Assembly: GCA_025458545.1 (NCBI GenBank)
Contig: JALOSH010000179.1
Span: 1 to 10,517, forward strand
DNA length: 10,517 nucleotides
Direction of reading: 5' to 3'
From: Hydrogenophaga sp.
GTDB taxonomy: Bacteria > Pseudomonadota > Gammaproteobacteria > Burkholderiales > Burkholderiaceae
The notes below the pieces were generated by a model, which saw nothing but the letters and a program-made list of their open reading frames with translations, was not told the origin of the DNA and searched no databases. This document shows positions 7,464 to 10,517 of this stretch, piece by piece; the first letter of the stretch is position 1; the number at the start of each line of letters is the position of its first letter. The position numbers were made by a program, and so were the translations under genes.

Positions 7464-8453
7464 TCAAGCCCAGGTGAGCACGATCTTGCCGATGTGCTGG
7501 TTCGTTTCCATCAAGGCATGGGCCTCGGCGGCCTTCGATGCATCGAACATGCTGTGGATGACGGGTTTGACCCGCCCTTGTTCCAGCAGAGGCCAGACCC
7601 GATCGCGTAAAGCAGAGGCAATCGCCGCCTTGAACGCCACCGGGCGCGGACGCAGTGTCGACCCCGTGATCACCAGCCGGCGCCGCAACACCAGCCCGGC
7701 GTTGAACTCGGCCTTGACGCCGCCTTGTACCGCGATGATGACAAGCCGACCGTCTTCGGCCAGGCATTCGATCTCTCGCGCCACGTAGCTGCCCGCCACC
7801 ATGTCGAGCACGACGTTCACGCCCTGCCCATCGGTGAGATCACGCGCCACCGCAGCAAAGTCTTGCGTCTTGTAGTTGATGGCGTGGTCGGCACCCAGCG
7901 CCAGACACGCGGCGCACTTGTCGTCGCTGCCTGCCGTGGCGATCACGCGCGCACCCAGGGCCTTCGCCAGCTGGATCGCGGTCACGCCGATACCGCTGGT
8001 GCCGCCCTGGATCAGCAGCGTTTCACCCGGCTGCAAGCGCGCCCGGTCGAACACATTGCTCCAGACGGTGAAGAAGGTTTCAGGCAACGAAGCGGCTTGC
8101 ACATCGTCGAACCCCTTCGGCACCGGCAGACACTGGCCCACCGGCGCGACGCAGAGCTCTGCGTAACCGCCTCCAGCCACCAGGGCACACACCCGGTCGC
8201 CGAGCTGGAAGCCCGCCGCAGCCATGGCCGCCGCGTCACCCGATTCGATGACACCGGCCACTTCCAGACCCGGCAGGTCAGAGGCGCCGGGCGGCGGCGG
8301 GTAGGCACCGCTGCGCTGCAACACATCGGGCCGGTTCACACCCGACGCACGCACGCGGATCAACACCTCGCCCGCACCCGCGACCGGCGCCGGGCGCTCG
8401 GTCAGGCGCAGGACTTCGGGCGCGCCAAACGCGCTGATCTCAACGGCTTGCAT
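7464..8453 (-). CDS. NAD(P)H:quinone oxidoreductase, PIG3 family (zinc-free MDR superfamily)
   Basis: Member of the medium-chain dehydrogenase/reductase superfamily, of the quinone oxidoreductase type related to human TP53I3 (PIG3). Such enzymes reduce quinones or other electrophilic carbonyls with NAD(P)H in the cytoplasm; the natural substrate here is unknown. The product is 329 residues, the usual length. Residues 1 to about 120 form the GroES-like catalytic domain (GVNRPDVLQRSGAYPPPPG at 38 to 56). The Rossmann fold follows, with the nucleotide loop GGTSGIG at 150 to 156. The GSTLRPRP segment at 264 to 271 is typical of the PIG3 group. I see no structural zinc cysteine cluster. The start ATG is 19 bases after the pnp stop, with only a modest AGG upstream, and tpiA follows after 18 bases. 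It could be called qor, but that symbol fits a different subgroup. Confidence 0.93.
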   Translation of the reverse strand: MQAVEISAFGAPEVLRLTERPAPVAGAGEVLIRVRASGVNRPDVLQRSGAYPPPPGASDLPGLEVAGVIESGDAAAMAAAGFQLGDRVCALVAGGGYAELCVAPVGQCLPVPKGFDDVQAASLPETFFTVWSNVFDRARLQPGETLLIQGGTSGIGVTAIQLAKALGARVIATAGSDDKCAACLALGADHAINYKTQDFAAVARDLTDGQGVNVVLDMVAGSYVAREIECLAEDGRLVIIAVQGGVKAEFNAGLVLRRRLVITGSTLRPRPVAFKAAIASALRDRVWPLLEQGRVKPVIHSMFDASKAAEAHALMETNQHIGKIVLTWA

Positions 8454-8472
8454 CGTGCCTGGACTCGGCCGC

Positions 8473-10517
8473 TTATTGCTGCTGCTGAGCGGATTGCTCG
8501 GCAGGCGCGGCGTTGCGGTCGATCAGGGCCTTCATGGACAGCTTGACGCGGCCCTTCTCGTCCGTCTCCAGCACCTTGACCTTGACGATCTGGCCTTCGC
8601 TCAGGTAGTCGGTCACGCGCTCGACGCGCTCGTGGGCGATCTGGCTGATGTGCAGCAGACCATCCTTGCCGGGCAGAAGGTTGACCAGGGCGCCGAAGTC
8701 CAGGATCTTGGTGATCGGGCCTTCGTAGACCTTGCCGATTTCCACTTCAGCGGTGATTTGCTCGATGCGGCGCTTGGCTTCGTCGGCTTTCGAGGCTTCG
8801 GTCGCGGCGATGGTGATGGTGCCGTCTTCGTCGATGTTGATCTGGCAACCGGTCTCTTCGGTCAGCGCGCGGATCACGGCGCCGCCCTTGCCGATCACGT
8901 CGCGGATTTTTTCCGGATTGATCTTCATGGTGAAGAGCTTTGGCGCGAAGTTCGACACTTCGGTCTTGGCTTCGCCCATGGCGTCCTGCATCTTGCCCAG
9001 GATGTGCATGCGCGCTTCCTTGGCCTGGGCCAGTGCGACCTGCATGATTTCTTTGGTGATGCCCTGGATCTTGATGTCCATCTGCAGCGCGGTCACGCCG
9101 TTGGTGGTGCCAGCGACCTTGAAGTCCATGTCACCGAGGTGGTCCTCGTCACCCAGGATGTCGGTCAGCACTGCGAAGCGGTTGCCGTCCTTGATCAGGC
9201 CCATGGCGATACCAGCCACGTGGGCCTTCATCGGCACGCCAGCGTCCATCAGCGCCAGGCAGCCGCCGCAGACCGATGCCATCGACGACGAGCCGTTGGA
9301 CTCGGTGATTTCCGACACCACGCGCATGGTGTACGGGAACTCTTCCTTGCTCGGCAGCGCAGCGACCAGGGCACGCTTGGCCAGTCGGCCATGGCCGATT
9401 TCGCGGCGCTTCGGCGAACCCACGCGACCGGTTTCGCCGGTGGCGAAGGGAGGCATGTTGTAGTGCAGCATGAAGCGGTCTTCGAAGTCGCCGGACAGCG
9501 CGTCGATGCGCTGCGCATCGCGGTCTGTGCCGAGGGTGGCGATGACCAGCGCTTGGGTTTCGCCGCGCGTGAACAGCGCCGAACCGTGGGTGCGGGGCAA
9601 CACGCCGTTGCGGATTTCGATCGCGCGCACGGTGCGGGTGTCGCGACCGTCGATGCGGGGCTCGCCGGCCAGGATCTGACCACGCACGATCTTGGCTTCG
9701 ATCTCGAACAGCAGACCTTCGATGGCCACGCTGTCAAAGCCCACGCCTTCGGCTTTCAGGGCTGCCATCACGTCGGCGTAGGCGGTGCGGCAGGCCTGGG
9801 TGCGTGCCTGCTTGTTGCGGATCTGGTAAGCGGCTTCCAGCTTGGCTTTGGCCAGGCCGTCGATCTTGGCGATCAGGGCTTCGTCCTTGGCGGGTGCGGT
9901 CCAGCTCCACTCGGGCTTGCCGGCATCGCGCACCAGTTCGTTGATGGCGGCAATCGCGATGTTGCCTTGCTCATGGCCGAACACCACAGCGCCGAGCATG
10001 ATCTCTTCGGACAGCTGCTGAGCTTCTCTGGCCCGGGTTCAGCACGTACTGGCCATTGACATAACCCACTCGGGCCGCGCCGATGGGACCATTAAATGGA
10101 ATGCCGGAGATCGACAGGGCGGCCGAGGTGGCGATCAGCGCGGCGATGTCGGCGTCCACTTCCGGGTTCAGCGACACGGTGTGGATCACCACCTGCACTT
10201 CGTTGAAGAAGCCTTCGGGGAACAGCGGACGGATCGGGCGGTCGATCAGGCGGCTGGTCAGGGTTTCGAACTCGCTCGGGCGGCCTTCGCGCTTGAAGAA
10301 GCTGCCGGGGATCTTGCCGGCGGCGTAGGACTTTTCCAGGTAGTCCACGGTCAGCGGGAAGAAGTCCTGGCCCGCTTTGGCGTCGGACTTGGCGACCACG
10401 GTGGCGAGCACCACGGTACCGTCCATGTCGAGCAGCACGGCGCCGCTGGACTGGCGGGCGATTTCGCCGGTTTCCATGCGGACCGTGTGCTGGCCCCACT
10501 GGAAGGTCTTGGTGACT
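8473..10517 (-). pseudogene. pnp: Polyribonucleotide nucleotidyltransferase (PNPase), 5' end outside window and internal out-of-frame deletion
   Basis: 3'-to-5' phosphorolytic exoribonuclease that degrades mRNA, usually as part of the degradosome. Codons are readable from 10516 ([18 protein letters not shown]), so only about six N-terminal residues are cut off. This first frame covers most of the first RNase PH domain up to YVLNPGQ, then leaves the PNPase sequence near 10027 and stops at 9971. From about 10026 another frame resumes with [20 protein letters not shown] and stays open to the TAA at 8473. It carries the second RNase PH domain ([35 protein letters not shown] with the catalytic aspartates), the KH domain ([18 protein letters not shown]), the S1 domain and a glutamine-rich tail. 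Against the E. coli protein about 24 residues (around KESKLDLVVAGTEAAVLMV) are missing. As written no full PNPase is made; an assembly gap is a serious alternative. Confidence 0.92.

Noticed and set aside
8473..8500. CAG/CAA run at the end of pnp as a phase-variable repeat
   Set aside because: Only three to four units at the extreme C-terminus of a variable tail; too short to suggest phase variation.
8455..10059. Plus-strand open frame of 534 codons opposite pnp
   Set aside because: Antisense shadow; it ends near the pnp lesion only because the coding frame changes there.
1..10517. Hidden defence island, prophage, insertion sequence, CRISPR array or biosynthetic cluster
   Set aside because: No transposase, integrase, terminal repeats, spaced direct repeats or unfamiliar gene was seen; all genes belong to well-known housekeeping families in a conserved order.

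Overview
This window is core housekeeping DNA of a GC-rich betaproteobacterium. Burkholderiales is very likely, and the Comamonadaceae are my best guess. The basis is the gene order pnp, quinone oxidoreductase, tpiA, secG, tRNA-Leu(GAG), nuoA to nuoG, together with the close fit of the Nuo and PNPase proteins to what I remember of that group. Everything I accept is on the minus strand, so transcription runs from high to low coordinates.

Layout, in transcription order. Positions 10517 to 8473 hold pnp (exoribonuclease), cut at its 5' end by the window edge and broken by an internal out-of-frame deletion near 10027. Positions 8453 to 7464 hold a PIG3-type NAD(P)H:quinone oxidoreductase. Then come tpiA (7445 to 6699) and secG (6660 to 6277). 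The 179-base gap 6276 to 6098 has no gene but carries two strong inverted repeats. A class II tRNA-Leu(GAG) with encoded CCA lies at 6097 to 6013. Then follows the complex I operon: nuoA (5966 to 5607), nuoB (5540 to 5061), nuoC (5019 to 4520, broken by an internal out-of-frame deletion near 4795), nuoD (4518 to 3265), nuoE (3268 to 2735), nuoF (2738 to 1377) and nuoG (from 1360, running off the window). No stretch over 300 bases lacks a gene.

How the genes work together. NuoE, F and G form the NADH-oxidising arm: FMN plus clusters N1a, N3, N1b, N4 and N5. NuoB, C and D form the connecting module that reduces quinone through N2. NuoA belongs to the membrane arm, whose other genes should lie beyond position 1. 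The start of nuoD follows nuoC by one base, and D/E and E/F overlap by ATGA, which suggests translational coupling. Upstream, pnp, the oxidoreductase, tpiA and secG are closely spaced (gaps of 18 to 38 bases) and may be co-transcribed.

I found no new biological system, no mobile element, no CRISPR array and no sign of foreign DNA. The real oddity is that two highly conserved genes, nuoC and pnp, each lack a clean internal block (about 30 to 40 codons and about 24 codons) with loss of frame, while every other gene looks intact. Assembly error or real mutation are both possible, and the sequence alone does not decide. A large hairpin just ahead of tRNA-Leu is the most interesting non-coding signal.
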